A DNA stretch of 48,692 nt from assembly GCA_030145425.1 (NCBI GenBank), contig JAQYVO010000119.1, positions 1 through 48,692 of the forward strand, given 5' to 3'. Below are positions 29,277-37,386 of the stretch, in pieces. Numbering within the stretch: position 1 is the first letter of the stretch; each line of letters starts with the position of its first letter. A program made the translations under genes and the position numbers. Source of the stretch: Chromatiales bacterium. Lineage in GTDB: Bacteria > Pseudomonadota > Gammaproteobacteria > Chromatiales > Chromatiaceae. The notes beneath the pieces were generated by a model, which was given only the letters and a program-made list of their open reading frames with translations, was not told the origin of the DNA and did no database searches.

Positions 29277-29323
29277 CAGCTCGAAGCGAATGCCGTGTTG
29301 CTCGATATGCGATGAAAAATGCT

Positions 29324-29336
29324 TCGCAATATGCAA
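29324..29336. promoter_or_regulatory. Candidate LuxO-type enhancer site
   Basis: TCGCAATATGCAA matches the LuxO operator TTGCA-W3-TGCAA at 12 of 13 positions. It sits about 105 bases from the minus-strand -24 element and 85 from the plus-strand one, normal enhancer distances. ATATGCGAT at 29305-29313 repeats its ATATGCAAT (29329-29337), suggesting a second, weaker copy. Confidence 0.5.
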
Positions 29337-29414
29337 TCGGGGCACTCAGTCGTGACAACGCGGCAGCTATCTTTCCCAACGTAACGGTTTCACTCGCATG
29401 TTATCGAAGAGTTC

Positions 29415-29430
29415 TGGTACGGAAAGTGCT
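29415..29430 (+). promoter_or_regulatory. Candidate sigma-54 promoter for the Hpt gene
   Basis: TGGTACGGAAAGTGCT matches TGGCACG-N4-TTGCW with exact GG/GC spacing and two mismatches. The predicted start near 29441 leaves a leader of about 157 bases. Confidence 0.5.
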
Positions 29431-29597
29431 AGCTATATTTAACACGCCTGAGGTGCCCAGCGTGTACAATCGGTTGATCCGCAGCGGTAACAGCCAGATT
29501 CCCTCGACATGGGCTCGGATATCAGCTGGCTGGCACCGCCTGGCGATCATCTGAGAGAGAGTGGGTGTTCGACAAAATGATCAAACATGGAGAGGCC

Positions 29598-30014
29598 ATG
29601 AAAATGACTGTCACAGAACACAACACTGCGCCTGAAAGTGCGCAGGGGGCCGACGCGAATATCGACCGCGGCGTTCTGGAAACACTGCTCGAAGACGTGG
29701 GCCCGAAAAACGCAGAGCCTGTTATCAATGCCTTTGTCAAAGAACTGGTATTGCAGAAGGCCGTCCTGGAGGAGGCAGCAGAGAGGGTTGATCCGGATGC
29801 TATGGCTCGCGCGGCACATCGACTGAAAAGCACGACAGGAAGTTTCGGTGCCGGCCGGTTAAGTGAAGTCTGTGCTTACATCGAACGATCGGCGCAATCC
29901 GGTCAAACCAAGGCGGCATTGGAGACCATGGAAGAATTCCGGGAATTGGCCGGGGCAACAGGGGAGGAATTGGATGCATTTCGAAACAAGCTGTTCGGCT
30001 CTGCGACCGAATAG
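29598..30014 (+). CDS. Stand-alone Hpt phosphotransfer protein (LuxU/HptB-like)
   Basis: 138-residue cytoplasmic protein. A four-helix Hpt domain covers about residues 22-130, with the phospho-accepting histidine H74 in ARAAHRLKSTTGSFGAGRLS. It should carry phosphate from the receivers of the two hybrid kinases to downstream response regulators. I place the start at the ATG 29598, five bases after GGAG; a GTG at 29565 and an ATG at 29604 are alternatives. It is transcribed divergently from H-NOX, and the next plus-strand genes encode a receiver-phosphatase partner switch. Its position could suit both the LuxO-like regulator and the receiver-PP2C protein. Confidence 0.9.
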   Translation: MKMTVTEHNTAPESAQGADANIDRGVLETLLEDVGPKNAEPVINAFVKELVLQKAVLEEAAERVDPDAMARAAHRLKSTTGSFGAGRLSEVCAYIERSAQSGQTKAALETMEEFRELAGATGEELDAFRNKLFGSATE

Positions 30015-30054
30015 CGCTCGCAGGCTCTGGTCATCTGGACCAGAATCCGCATAC

Positions 30055-30450
30055 TCAATCGGCGTGCCAGTGAGCCGACCGCCCTGCCATCAGGTTTTCC
30101 AGGTTGTTTGTTGCAAAGATTACAATGACAAGAAAAAAAAGCATCCAGAACAGCAGAAGCACTACCACCACCGCGTTTCCATTAAGGTTACGCTTAGGCA
30201 ACAGTTGCACGCACAAGCCGGAAAAAATGACCAGCAAAAGGAACTCCAGCAGGAACAGCGGGAAGAACGAGGCCCCTACAAACTCCCTGAACCAGATCGG
30301 CCAGCCCCCCGCATTCGTCCAGAAAGCCGGCTGCTCCCTCAACCACGCGAAAGGCATGAGCACCACAAGGATGAAAAAATTGATCGCCGCACCGAAGACA
30401 AGCCGGTGCGCACGGGTCAAAGAACGGTTTCTGATCGAGGAAGTACTCAT
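30055..30450 (-). CDS. Small membrane protein, function unknown
   Basis: 131 residues with three hydrophobic segments (about 18-38, 58-80 and 92-112), so an inner-membrane protein with little soluble part. No motif is recognised. I prefer the ATG at 30450 over the GTG two codons earlier; no strong ribosome site is seen. It lies antisense to its surroundings, between hpt and the receiver-phosphatase gene, so those two genes probably have separate promoters. Confidence 0.65.
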   Translation of the reverse strand: MSTSSIRNRSLTRAHRLVFGAAINFFILVVLMPFAWLREQPAFWTNAGGWPIWFREFVGASFFPLFLLEFLLLVIFSGLCVQLLPKRNLNGNAVVVVLLLFWMLFFLVIVIFATNNLENLMAGRSAHWHAD

Positions 30451-30629
30451 CTGCACAAGATTCTAGCGACAGGCACGATTTTGATCAAAGTTTTAACGAA
30501 TCTCCCTTTGCTAATCAATCCGTGCTTGCACAGACGGCCTGTTTATTGGGACCGGCAACCACGGGGCGGACAAGCGGCGGCATACGATTTACCTGTTAGC
30601 CAGGATTACATCCTGACCCAGAGCGCATC

Positions 30630-31838
30630 ATGAAAGCACTAGTCATCGACGACGCACCGGACATCCGGATCTATGTCCGGTCCCTGCTCGAAAAATGGGG
30701 ATACGAAGCAATAGATGCCAGTGAGGGACTTGAAGGCCTAGCCCGTATCAGAGACTCAGGTATCCCCATCGTCGTTTGCGATTGGGAGATGCCGGGCATG
30801 TCCGGGCCCGACTTCTGTCGTGCGATTCGGAAAGCGGAAATGGGGCACTATGTGTATGTCATTCTTCTAACCGGTCGCTCTGAAAAAGCGGATCTGGTGG
30901 AAGGACTGAATGCCGGCGCGGACGACTTTCTGAGCAAACCCTTGGATGCGCAGGTGCTGAATGCGAGAGTCCGCGTCGCCAAACGTATAGTTCACTTGGA
31001 ACAACGACTTGCAGAGCAGAACCGCCAGTTGCAGAGTTCCCGAAATAAGCTGCAGCAAGCCTACGACCAGATCCAGTCCGACCTGACCGCGGCTGCGCGA
31101 ATTCAGCGCCAGATGCTTCCGACGTCGGACCGTGTGCTACTCCCCTTGCGGGCTGAATGGCTGTTCCTGCCTGCCGCCCAGGTATCCGGAGACAGTTTCA
31201 ACTTCTTCGAGTTGACCCCGGACCGGATCGGCTTCTACCACCTGGATGTCTCGGGGCATGGAATCCCGGCTGCGCTGCTCTCCGCGAGCCTGAACCGCTC
31301 TTTGGTTCCGGGAGGCGGGCCAGGCGTCGCGGCCCAGGCAGACTTTTTGGACCCGGCCATGTTTCTGACGGACCTGAACCGGCAACTCAGCGACGCGGAC
31401 ACAGAGGTAGAGAATTTCGCGACCGTCGTCTATGGCACGCTCGACAAGCGCACCGGCGAGGGCGAGATCGCTCTGGCAGGACACCCGCTCCCGATCATCC
31501 ATCGGCGCCACGGAGAGATCGAGTACTTGAAGCCTGGCGGGCTGCCCGTCGGCATGTTCCCAGAGGTTGCTTACGACTCCCAGCAGTTTCGCCTTGACGC
31601 CGGGGAAAGACTCATACTCTATTCGGACGGTGTTACCGAGTGCCAAGACGCGGGGGGAGAAGCATTCGGCGACACGCAGCTTCAAGCCGTTGCGACGACC
31701 GACACTCCTGCCTCCTCGCAAAGCTTCACCGACCGCCTGGCAGACAGTCTGCGGGAATGGCGGGGATCGAGCGATTTTGAAGACGACATCTCGGTGCTGG
31801 TGCTGGAACGGCAAGCCGAAGCAGGTCCTGAGTCGTAA
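30630..31838 (+). CDS. Response regulator with PP2C phosphatase output (HsbR/RsbU-like)
   Basis: 402 residues. The receiver (1-120) has the acidic pair in VIDDAP, phospho-acceptor D51 (VVCDWEMPG) and lysine in LSKPLD. A linking coiled coil (about 125-155) follows, then a SpoIIE/RsbU-type PP2C serine phosphatase (about 160-395). Metal-binding aspartates are visible in SGDSFNFFEL, LDVSGHG, LYSDGVTE and EDDISVLVLE. Phosphorylation of the receiver would switch dephosphorylation of an anti-anti-sigma protein; the STAS protein encoded two genes on is the obvious substrate. Pseudomonas HsbR has the same order plus a fused anti-sigma domain, which here is the separate next gene. Confidence 0.93.
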   Translation: MKALVIDDAPDIRIYVRSLLEKWGYEAIDASEGLEGLARIRDSGIPIVVCDWEMPGMSGPDFCRAIRKAEMGHYVYVILLTGRSEKADLVEGLNAGADDFLSKPLDAQVLNARVRVAKRIVHLEQRLAEQNRQLQSSRNKLQQAYDQIQSDLTAAARIQRQMLPTSDRVLLPLRAEWLFLPAAQVSGDSFNFFELTPDRIGFYHLDVSGHGIPAALLSASLNRSLVPGGGPGVAAQADFLDPAMFLTDLNRQLSDADTEVENFATVVYGTLDKRTGEGEIALAGHPLPIIHRRHGEIEYLKPGGLPVGMFPEVAYDSQQFRLDAGERLILYSDGVTECQDAGGEAFGDTQLQAVATTDTPASSQSFTDRLADSLREWRGSSDFEDDISVLVLERQAEAGPES

Positions 31839-31840
31839 TC

Positions 31841-32248
31841 ATGGCGCATGCTGGAACACATCTGATCTTGGACAGCAACCCCGCGGAGGTACCGCACCTG
31901 CAGGCACGATTGTCGACCTTGTGCGGCGAAGCCGGTCTCGACGACCTGGCCGGGTTTCAGCTGACCTGCGCGGTGGTCGAGGCGGTCAACAACTGCATCG
32001 AGCACACCTTCCGGGGAGAGACCGGGCATCAGATCACGCTGCGATGGATTCGGCAGCAAGACTCAGTCAGCGTCGAGATACGAGACCAGGGCGAACCCAT
32101 GCCTGCCCTGCCCGCGGAATCCCCGGAGTTGCCAGAACCGGATGCGGAGTCGGGGCGAGGATGGCATATAATTTACCAATGGACGGACAGGGTGACCTAC
32201 GCGAGACAGGGGAACGAAAACGTGCTTACATTAACGCGCCGGCTTTAG
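31841..32248 (+). CDS. RsbW/SpoIIAB-like anti-sigma serine kinase
   Basis: 135-residue GHKL ATPase of the HATPase_c_2 group. The N box reads VVEAVNNCIEH (about 45-55), the G1 box IRDQGEPM (about 79) and the late glycine motif SGRGWHII near 110. Such proteins phosphorylate a STAS partner and hold a sigma factor or other target when free. It starts two bases after the receiver-phosphatase gene, so the two are co-translated. No sigma factor gene of the SigB/RpoF type is visible in the window, so the target lies elsewhere or is not a sigma factor. Confidence 0.9.
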   Translation: MAHAGTHLILDSNPAEVPHLQARLSTLCGEAGLDDLAGFQLTCAVVEAVNNCIEHTFRGETGHQITLRWIRQQDSVSVEIRDQGEPMPALPAESPELPEPDAESGRGWHIIYQWTDRVTYARQGNENVLTLTRRL

Positions 32249-32286
32249 CCAGCCGTGCGCCATCGACGCACAATCATCGAGCGTTT

Positions 32287-32302
32287 TGGAACCGGTTTTG
32301 CT
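32287..32302 (+). promoter_or_regulatory. Candidate sigma-54 promoter before the STAS gene
   Basis: TGGAACCGGTTTTGCT keeps the exact GG/GC spacing and a perfect TTGCT -12 box, with two mismatches in the -24 box. It lies in the 153-base gap after the anti-sigma gene, about 115 bases before the STAS start. No clear LuxO-type site is visible upstream. Confidence 0.42.
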
Positions 32303-32401
32303 CCTACCCAGCCTCCGAGCGGCACCGAGCTGCAACCTGGCCCCGCTTGGGCTGCGGGCGTACTGACTCCAGTAACCAATAACACTGAGGAGAAACGACA
32401 T

Positions 32402-32737
32402 ATGAATCTCGAACACCGGACATTGGATGGCATTGACATCGTCAAGCTGCCCGAGCGCCTGATGATGGCAGACGCATCCACCGCGCGCGCGGCGGTCAAG
32501 GAGATCATCGGTCTGGGCACCGGAAAACTGATTCTTGACCTCGCTGACACGACATTCATCGATTCGAGCGGACTCGCGGTGCTGGTAAGCAGCCTGCAGG
32601 CCGCGCGCAAGAAAGACGGAGACGTCTACCTCATTCACATGGGTAATACCGTACGCGCTTTGTGCGAGCTCACGCGGTTGCACACGGTTTTCCAGATCTT
32701 CGACGACGAAGCGGCCGCGCTGCGCGCCCTGAAATGA
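32402..32737 (+). CDS. STAS anti-anti-sigma factor (HsbA/RsbV/SpoIIAA-like)
   Basis: 111-residue single STAS domain. The phospho-serine motif FIDSSGLAVLVSSL is intact (S56 by comparison with SpoIIAA), preceded by GKLILDLADTT. Unphosphorylated it should bind the anti-sigma kinase encoded just upstream; phosphorylation by that kinase and dephosphorylation by the PP2C protein would set its state. The ATG at 32402 has GAGGAG before it; the open frame upstream is not STAS-like. It sits 45 bases before the first gene of the polysaccharide cluster, so the switch and the cluster may share a transcript. Confidence 0.93.
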   Translation: MNLEHRTLDGIDIVKLPERLMMADASTARAAVKEIIGLGTGKLILDLADTTFIDSSGLAVLVSSLQAARKKDGDVYLIHMGNTVRALCELTRLHTVFQIFDDEAAALRALK

Positions 32738-32782
32738 TACACCCCGAATCCCCCACAACCGAAAAAAGAGTGGAGAAACCCA

Positions 32783-33937
32783 ATGAGTGACAAAAAGGCC
32801 GCGCAGATTTCCATCGTCGTTTTCATCGACGCACTGGGATGGGATGTATTGAAGGGGCGCCAGTTCATGGAGAAGCAGTTGCCTTTTCGGCGCAAGCTCC
32901 GCTCGGTGTTCGGGTTCTCCTCAGCATGCATTCCCTCGATTCTCACGGGGCTGATGCCACGGGAACACAAACACTGGTCATTTTTTTACTATTCGCCCGA
33001 GACCTCACCGTTCAAGATGCTGCGACTGCTGGGATTCCTTCCACGCTCCCTGGTCGATCGCGGGCGGGTGCGCAACCTGATCAGTAAATTCATCAAGAGG
33101 CTGTACAGCTATACCGGCTATTTCCAGCTCTACAACATTCCGTTCGAGCACGTGGACAAGTTCGACTATTGCGAGAAAAGCGACCTTTTCCTGCCTGGTG
33201 GCATGAATCGCGGCGAGCACATCTTCGATTACCTGAGCCGGGCCGGGGTGCCCTACCATGTCTCCGACTGGCGTGATTCGGAAGAGAACAATCTGAAAGC
33301 CGTGAAACACGATCTGGAAAAGGGGGACATTTCGTTTGCGCTCCTGTACATGGCTTCCATGGACGCCCTCCTTCACGAAGTCGGAAAGGAGAGCCCCTTG
33401 GTGGATCAAAAGCTCGCCTGGTACGAGACGCAGCTGAATGACGTGCTGCACACTGCCTCGGAGCACTACGAGCAGGTAAGGCTGTTCATATGCTCCGACC
33501 ACGGCATGGCGACTGTGCACACGCACGTGGATCTTATGAGCAAAGTCGAAGCCCTTGACCTGGCGTTCGGCCGCGACTATGTCGCGACCTACGATTCCAC
33601 CATGGGCCGCTTCTGGTTTCACAACGAGGATGCGCGCAAGCGCGTCACCAGCCTCCTGGAACAGGTGCCCGAGGGCCGAATTCTGCCCCAGGACGAGCTG
33701 GCGAGGCTGGGCTGTGATTTCGAGGGAGACCAGTACGGCGAGCTGATTTTTCTGATGAATGCCGGCTTCCTGGTCGTCCCGAGCCATATGGGGGTCAACC
33801 CTATCACCGGAATGCATGGCTATCACCCGGACGACCCGGATTCGGACGCTTGTCTGCTCTCCAACGCCGAGCCGCCAAACGACCCCCGTGCGATCACCGA
33901 CGTTTTTCACCTGATGCGAGCCGAGTCCGGCGCGTAG
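32783..33937 (+). CDS. Alkaline-phosphatase-superfamily hydrolase (phosphodiesterase type)
   Basis: 384-residue protein without an obvious signal peptide. Superfamily metal ligands appear in order: FIDALGWD near residue 15, the nucleophile region SSACIPSILTG near 49, MASMDALLHEVG near 190, CSDHGMA near 232 and GMHGYHPDD near 338. This suits the type I phosphodiesterase/nucleotide pyrophosphatase or sulfatase-like branch. It opens the polysaccharide cluster, so it may trim or transfer a phospho-group on a sugar or lipid precursor. Substrate and side of the membrane are unproven. Confidence 0.82.
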   Translation: MSDKKAAQISIVVFIDALGWDVLKGRQFMEKQLPFRRKLRSVFGFSSACIPSILTGLMPREHKHWSFFYYSPETSPFKMLRLLGFLPRSLVDRGRVRNLISKFIKRLYSYTGYFQLYNIPFEHVDKFDYCEKSDLFLPGGMNRGEHIFDYLSRAGVPYHVSDWRDSEENNLKAVKHDLEKGDISFALLYMASMDALLHEVGKESPLVDQKLAWYETQLNDVLHTASEHYEQVRLFICSDHGMATVHTHVDLMSKVEALDLAFGRDYVATYDSTMGRFWFHNEDARKRVTSLLEQVPEGRILPQDELARLGCDFEGDQYGELIFLMNAGFLVVPSHMGVNPITGMHGYHPDDPDSDACLLSNAEPPNDPRAITDVFHLMRAESGA

Positions 33938-33965
33938 CGGCGCGTCAACCCGGAGTTCGGCCATT

Positions 33966-35501
33966 ATGCGCTGGGTGCTAAACATCGCCAGCAATTACCT
34001 GCGATTTCTCGTGGGTATGGTCGTAGTCTTCTTCCTCACGCCTTACATCGTCTCCCGCATCGGCATAGATTCGTTCGGCCTGTGGTCTTTGATCTTCGCC
34101 GTTGTCGGGCTTTTCGGGCTGCTGGATCTGGGATTCGCCACGGCAGCGGTCAAGTTTGTCGCAGAACTCACCTCGAGCGGGGATCACGCCGGGCGCAACC
34201 AGGTGCTTGCGACGCTGCTCGTGATCTACTCGGGGCTTGGAGTAATCTGCCTGTTGCTGGTCGCAGCGATTGCAGACACCGCCCCTTCCTGGTTCGACCT
34301 GGCCCGGGAACAGCGAGAGTCTTTCACGATCGCCCTCTGGCTGCTCGGCACGGCCGTCGCGCTCGGTTTTCCGTTAAGTCTCTTCAAGGCGATCCTGGTC
34401 GGCAGCGGGCGCATGTCCCTGCTGAACCTGGTGGAACTGTGCACCACGCTCTGCAATGCGGCACTTATCGTATTCCTGCTCGAGGCAGGCTATGGGCTGC
34501 TCGGCCTTGCCGCTTCCACCGCCGCGACCATGCTGCTCGCCGCCATCCTCGTGATACCCTTTGCCTACCGGCTTACCCCGGACCTGTCCCTCTCCCCGAA
34601 ACACTTCGCGCGCGGGCGGGTACGTGAACTCGGCAACTATTCGTTCTATTTCTTCATCGCCAACGTGTCCGTGCTGATCATCCTGCGCATCGATCCGGTG
34701 GTGATCAAGGCATTCCTGCCGCTTTCCGCAGTGGCGGTATACGTGGTGGCTGCGAAGATTAGCGAGTATACCTACCTGCTAAACAAGCAGTTTTCCAACG
34801 CGCTGATGCCCCTGGTATCCCAATCCAAGGGAGCCGGAGACACGGACACGATCAAGCGGATACTGATCGACGGAACCCGCTTTCTCATGGCCATCGCAGC
34901 ACCCTTCATCGCGTTGCTCTTCTTCCATGCGGAGGAGATCATCAGGCTGTGGATGGGGGCCGAGTTTGCCCAGTCGGCCTTCCTGCTCCGCATCTTGCTG
35001 ATAGCGATATTCTTTACCAGCATCCAGCTCAACGCGGCGAATGTTCTGGGCATGACCGGGCATCACAGATTCGTGGCCTTGTCGATGGGAGGATCGGCGC
35101 TCGTCAATCTCGGGTTGTCCATTCTGCTCATCCAGTACTTCGGGCTCACGGGCGTGGCTATCGCCACACTGGCGGCCGCATTGCTGGTGGAAACCCTGAT
35201 TATCATACCCAGGGCCTGTGGCACACTCGGCCTGTCATCCCGGCTGTTCGTCTCTGACGCCTTGCTTCCGGCCCTGCCGGCCATGGTTCCCGCTCTGGGG
35301 AGTGCATACCTGTTGGACCTATGGCAGGCAGCCGACAGCTTTCTGATGATTTTCAGCCAAGGCTCGGCGAGCGCCCTGATCTTTTTTACCGCATTCTACT
35401 GGACAGGACTCAAGCCCGATGAGCGACGCCTCTTCAAGGACAAGCTGCACCGGCTGCGCCACCCCCGTCCAGCCGCCGACCCGGATCCGACCGCGGAGTA
35501 G
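33966..35501 (+). CDS. Wzx-like polysaccharide flippase (MOP superfamily)
   Basis: 511 residues with about 12-14 TM helices. The N-terminus is typical of O-unit and exopolysaccharide flippases (NYLRFLVGMVVVFFLTPYIV, DSFGLWSLIFAVVGLFGLLD). It would move lipid-linked repeat units across the inner membrane for Wzy-type assembly. No Wzy polymerase or initiating transferase is visible in the window, so part of the pathway is encoded elsewhere. GGAG precedes the ATG. It is followed after three bases by the acyltransferase gene. Confidence 0.9.
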   Translation: MRWVLNIASNYLRFLVGMVVVFFLTPYIVSRIGIDSFGLWSLIFAVVGLFGLLDLGFATAAVKFVAELTSSGDHAGRNQVLATLLVIYSGLGVICLLLVAAIADTAPSWFDLAREQRESFTIALWLLGTAVALGFPLSLFKAILVGSGRMSLLNLVELCTTLCNAALIVFLLEAGYGLLGLAASTAATMLLAAILVIPFAYRLTPDLSLSPKHFARGRVRELGNYSFYFFIANVSVLIILRIDPVVIKAFLPLSAVAVYVVAAKISEYTYLLNKQFSNALMPLVSQSKGAGDTDTIKRILIDGTRFLMAIAAPFIALLFFHAEEIIRLWMGAEFAQSAFLLRILLIAIFFTSIQLNAANVLGMTGHHRFVALSMGGSALVNLGLSILLIQYFGLTGVAIATLAAALLVETLIIIPRACGTLGLSSRLFVSDALLPALPAMVPALGSAYLLDLWQAADSFLMIFSQGSASALIFFTAFYWTGLKPDERRLFKDKLHRLRHPRPAADPDPTAE

Positions 35502-35504
35502 CCC

Positions 35505-36155
35505 ATGCCCCTGCGAACCCTCTTGCGACTGACCAAACGTGTCCTGCACCAATCCAGGCTGTCGCTGCACCGGCTGCGGCTGGATGCCCTGGGTGCAGAT
35601 TGTGCTATCGAGTCCGGGGTGAGCCTGCAGTATCCCGATCGCATTCGCATTGGATCCGGGAGCCGGATCGGCCGCAATGCCGCCCTTAGGGCCAATACCG
35701 AAGAGCGGCCGGGCATCACCCTGGGAAGGGACGTATCGATCCAGGATTACGTGATCATCAATGCCAACCGGGGACAGGTGAGCCTGGGCGACCGCTCCTG
35801 GCTCGGCCCCTTCTGTCTGGTCTACGGCAACGGGGGGGTGCACATCGGCTGCAACGTCCTGGTGGCTGCCCATACCACCATTAACAGCGTCTCTCACTCG
35901 GCCGAGCGCTGTGATATCCCGATCAACGACCAACCCGTGCTGATAGATCCGATAACCATCGAAGACGATGTCTGGATTGGGCTCAATGCCGTGATACTTC
36001 AGGGGGTGACGATCGGCCGCGGCGCAATTGTCGGTGCCGGAGCAGTCGTCACCAAGTCGCTCCCGCCCTGGTCCATCGCTGTGGGCGTGCCGGCGAAAGT
36101 TACAGGCCGGCGTGAAGGGGCACCCGCTGCGGCGTCGGGGAGGAGCGCCGGATGA
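35505..36155 (+). CDS. Hexapeptide-repeat acyltransferase
   Basis: 216-residue left-handed beta-helix O-acetyltransferase (WcaF/NodL/LpxA-like fold). Hexapeptide turns are visible throughout ([15 protein letters not shown], then [20 protein letters not shown] and [20 protein letters not shown]), and the family ending [10 protein letters not shown] is present. It probably acetylates a sugar of the exopolysaccharide. It overlaps the first glycosyltransferase gene by ATGA. Confidence 0.9.
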   Translation: MPLRTLLRLTKRVLHQSRLSLHRLRLDALGADCAIESGVSLQYPDRIRIGSGSRIGRNAALRANTEERPGITLGRDVSIQDYVIINANRGQVSLGDRSWLGPFCLVYGNGGVHIGCNVLVAAHTTINSVSHSAERCDIPINDQPVLIDPITIEDDVWIGLNAVILQGVTIGRGAIVGAGAVVTKSLPPWSIAVGVPAKVTGRREGAPAAASGRSAG

Positions 36156-37384
36156 AAATCATCCAAGTACCACGAAGGTTTGTCCCCTCAGAATGGGGAG
36201 GGACAGAAACCACCATCCTGCAAACCAGCCGCGCCCTGCGGGCACGGAACCACGACGTCCGCATCTTCACCAGCCTCGCCCTGTCCGACCGCCGCCGGGA
36301 AACGATCCAGAGCGTGCCTGTCCGCCGTTTCACTTACACCTACCCCTTCATCGGACTGAGCGCCCAAGACAGAGAGGACATGGATAAAAAAGGGGGTAAC
36401 ATGCTGTCCCTGTCCCTGCTCTGGGCACTGGCCCGGGAGCCCGGCGTCGATCTGATACACGCGCACACCGGCAAGCGCGTCGGCGGGATCGTACGCACGG
36501 CGGCCCGATTGCGCGGCATACCCTATGTGGTTACGCTCCACGGGGGGTTCTTCGAGGTCCCCAAGGGCGAGATGGACCAGATGCTCGCCCCCATCCAGAA
36601 CCGTTTCGAATGGGGCCGCGCCTTCGGCGCGCTGTTGGGGTCGCGGCGGACGCTCGAGGATGCCGCAGCCCTGGTGTGCGTGGGTGGCGACGAGTACGAG
36701 GCTGCAAAAAAGCAGCTCCCCAATCAACGGGTGGAACTCCTCCCAAACGGCGTCGATTACGCGTTCTTCTCACGGGGAGATGGAGAGGCATTCCGCGCTG
36801 CTTACGAAATTCCGGCGGACCGGCGCATCGTGCTCTGCGTCAGCCGAATCGATTACCAGAAAAACCAGATCGGTCTCGTGGAGGCCATCGCCGGGGTAGC
36901 CTCAAAACACGCCTCGGTGCACCTGGTGCTGCTCGGGCCGGTGACGGTGGCAAGCTACCACCAGCAACTCCTGGCAAAAGTGCGGGAACTGGGGCTTGAA
37001 CAGCGTGTAACCCTTATCCCCGGTTTGGAATCCGACGATCCGCTGCTCACGGGAGCCTTCCATGCAGCCGATATTTTTTGTCTGCCCTCTCTTCATGAAC
37101 CCTTTGGCATCGTTATCCTGGAGGCGTGGGCCGCGGGACTTCCGGTGGTCGCCTCCCGCATCGGAGGCATACCGTCGTTCACCCGCGACGGCGACGATGT
37201 CCTTCATACCGAACCGGGCGACACGGGGGATCTGGGACAGCGCCTCGTCGAGTTGCTGGAAAAGCCCGAGCTGGCAGCGCGCCTTGCGGCGTCCGGCCGG
37301 GAGAAGGCGCGGCGCGACTATGACTGGTCAACCATCAGCGGGCGCCTGTTGTCGCTCTACGAAGATGTCGCCGGGCGGAGCTGA
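36152..37384 (+). CDS. GT4 family glycosyltransferase (first of three)
   Basis: 410-residue GT-B enzyme. The N-terminal acceptor domain has the glycine-rich [11 protein letters not shown] loop. The donor domain (about 200-400) has [24 protein letters not shown] and the E-x7-E nucleotide-sugar motif EPFGIVILE. It is cytoplasmic or membrane-peripheral and adds one sugar to the lipid-linked repeat; donor and acceptor are not predictable. It overlaps the acyltransferase gene and ends two bases before the next transferase. Confidence 0.92.
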   Translation: MKIIQVPRRFVPSEWGGTETTILQTSRALRARNHDVRIFTSLALSDRRRETIQSVPVRRFTYTYPFIGLSAQDREDMDKKGGNMLSLSLLWALAREPGVDLIHAHTGKRVGGIVRTAARLRGIPYVVTLHGGFFEVPKGEMDQMLAPIQNRFEWGRAFGALLGSRRTLEDAAALVCVGGDEYEAAKKQLPNQRVELLPNGVDYAFFSRGDGEAFRAAYEIPADRRIVLCVSRIDYQKNQIGLVEAIAGVASKHASVHLVLLGPVTVASYHQQLLAKVRELGLEQRVTLIPGLESDDPLLTGAFHAADIFCLPSLHEPFGIVILEAWAAGLPVVASRIGGIPSFTRDGDDVLHTEPGDTGDLGQRLVELLEKPELAARLAASGREKARRDYDWSTISGRLLSLYEDVAGRS

Positions 37385-37386
37385 AT

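Larger units (their letters stand above)
29013..29597. other. Divergent regulatory region between H-NOX and Hpt genes
   Basis: 585 bases without a gene. It carries a minus-strand -24/-12 element (29210-29225), a perfect palindrome (29259-29276), a LuxO-type operator (29324-29336) with a related half-site 24 bases earlier, and a plus-strand -24/-12 element (29415-29430). A stem ACACGC/GCGTGT starts the predicted plus-strand leader. Confidence 0.6.

Noticed and set aside
29531-29546. TGGCACCGCCTGGCGA as a second sigma-54 promoter before hpt
   Set aside because: The -24 half is perfect, but GC falls one base too close and the TTGC box is absent.
29441-29597. A Qrr-type small RNA downstream of the candidate sigma-54 promoter
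   Set aside because: No terminator with a T-run is present before the hpt start, so a plain mRNA leader is more likely.
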